Source: Hemerocallis citrina (lineage: Eukaryota > Streptophyta > Magnoliopsida > Asparagales > Asphodelaceae). From it: a DNA stretch of 64,000 nt. The stretch is from positions 253,621,228 through 253,685,227 of the forward strand of contig CM030358.1 of assembly GCA_017893485.1 (NCBI GenBank). Direction: 5' to 3'. The notes below the pieces were generated by a model, which was not told where the DNA came from, did no database searches, and was given only the letters and a program-made list of their open reading frames with translations. Shown in pieces: positions 63,940 through 64,000 of this stretch (its first letter is position 1; each line of letters opens with the position of its first letter). Both the position numbers and the translations under genes were made by a program.

Positions 63940-64000
63940 CCACCAAAATCCTGTAACCTAAAAGAGAAAATATTTATTAATAAAAGAAAATAAAATAAAA
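63940..64000 (-). other. Athila 5' leader, cut by the window edge
   Basis: A-rich DNA upstream of the Gag frame on the minus strand. The primer-binding site and 5' LTR are not included. Confidence 0.5.

Overview
The window is a nuclear segment of a seed plant, most likely a eudicot. It is AT-rich, intron-bearing and packed with plant-type retrotransposons (Ty3 Tekay, Athila and Tat; Ty1/copia; L1-type LINEs) and DNA transposons (Mutator-like elements, a Harbinger-like MITE). Host genes are few: the first exon of an UPF1-like gene (minus strand, about 5.4-5.9 kb), an isolated exon of LSM3 (8.3-8.4 kb, probably captured by a transposon), and one complete small gene for a secreted invertase/pectin-methylesterase-inhibitor-domain protein (38.0-38.6 kb).

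Layout. 1-885: end of a Gypsy LTR. 1.2-3.0 kb: decayed copia element. 5.4-7.2 kb: UPF1-like exon 1 with a TTA-flanked MITE in its 5' leader region. 7.25-10.2 kb: palindromic repeat patch and a probable DNA transposon holding the LSM3 exon. 10.5-11.8 kb: non-autonomous Mutator-like element with a 9-bp duplication, set inside an LTR-like tract that ends at 14,954. 15.4-19.8 kb: decayed copia element with a coiled-coil Gag. 19.8-26.5 kb: three non-LTR retroposons, each with recognisable target-site duplications. 26,514-35,534: an intact 9,021-bp Mutator-like element (MULE). 36.3-40.6 kb: small repeats, a retroposon, the inhibitor gene and arrays of short palindromes. 40.6 kb to the right edge: a nested stack in which a Tat-lineage Gypsy element holds an intact Tekay chromovirus (43,004-55,114) inside gag and a minus-strand Athila element (from about 55,843) inside protease.

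Two systems stand out. The MULE has apparently identical 280-bp terminal inverted repeats (TIRs), a perfect 9-bp duplication, a spliced 664-aa plant mobile domain (PMD) gene and an 889-aa transposase. The two genes converge on a hairpin of about 1.2 kb built from diverged copies of its own TIR palindromes. This could be a built-in source of small RNA against the TIRs, comparable in principle to maize Mu killer, or the relic of a nested relative.

The Tekay element has 3,439-bp LTRs in which I noticed two differences, and a perfect 5-bp duplication. It has intact gag and pol, an extra 141-aa acidic/coiled-coil ORF before gag, and an 88-nt GT-AG segment at the gag/pol junction. Removing that segment would join gag and pol in frame, so splicing may set the Gag to Gag-Pol ratio. 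The LTR also carries a SINE-like sequence with tRNA-type A and B boxes.

Insertion order can be read directly: Tat before Tekay and before Athila; the LINE before the MULE that landed on its edge. The Athila gag-pol is one frame broken only by four stop codons, whereas Tekay and the MULE look young and potentially autonomous.
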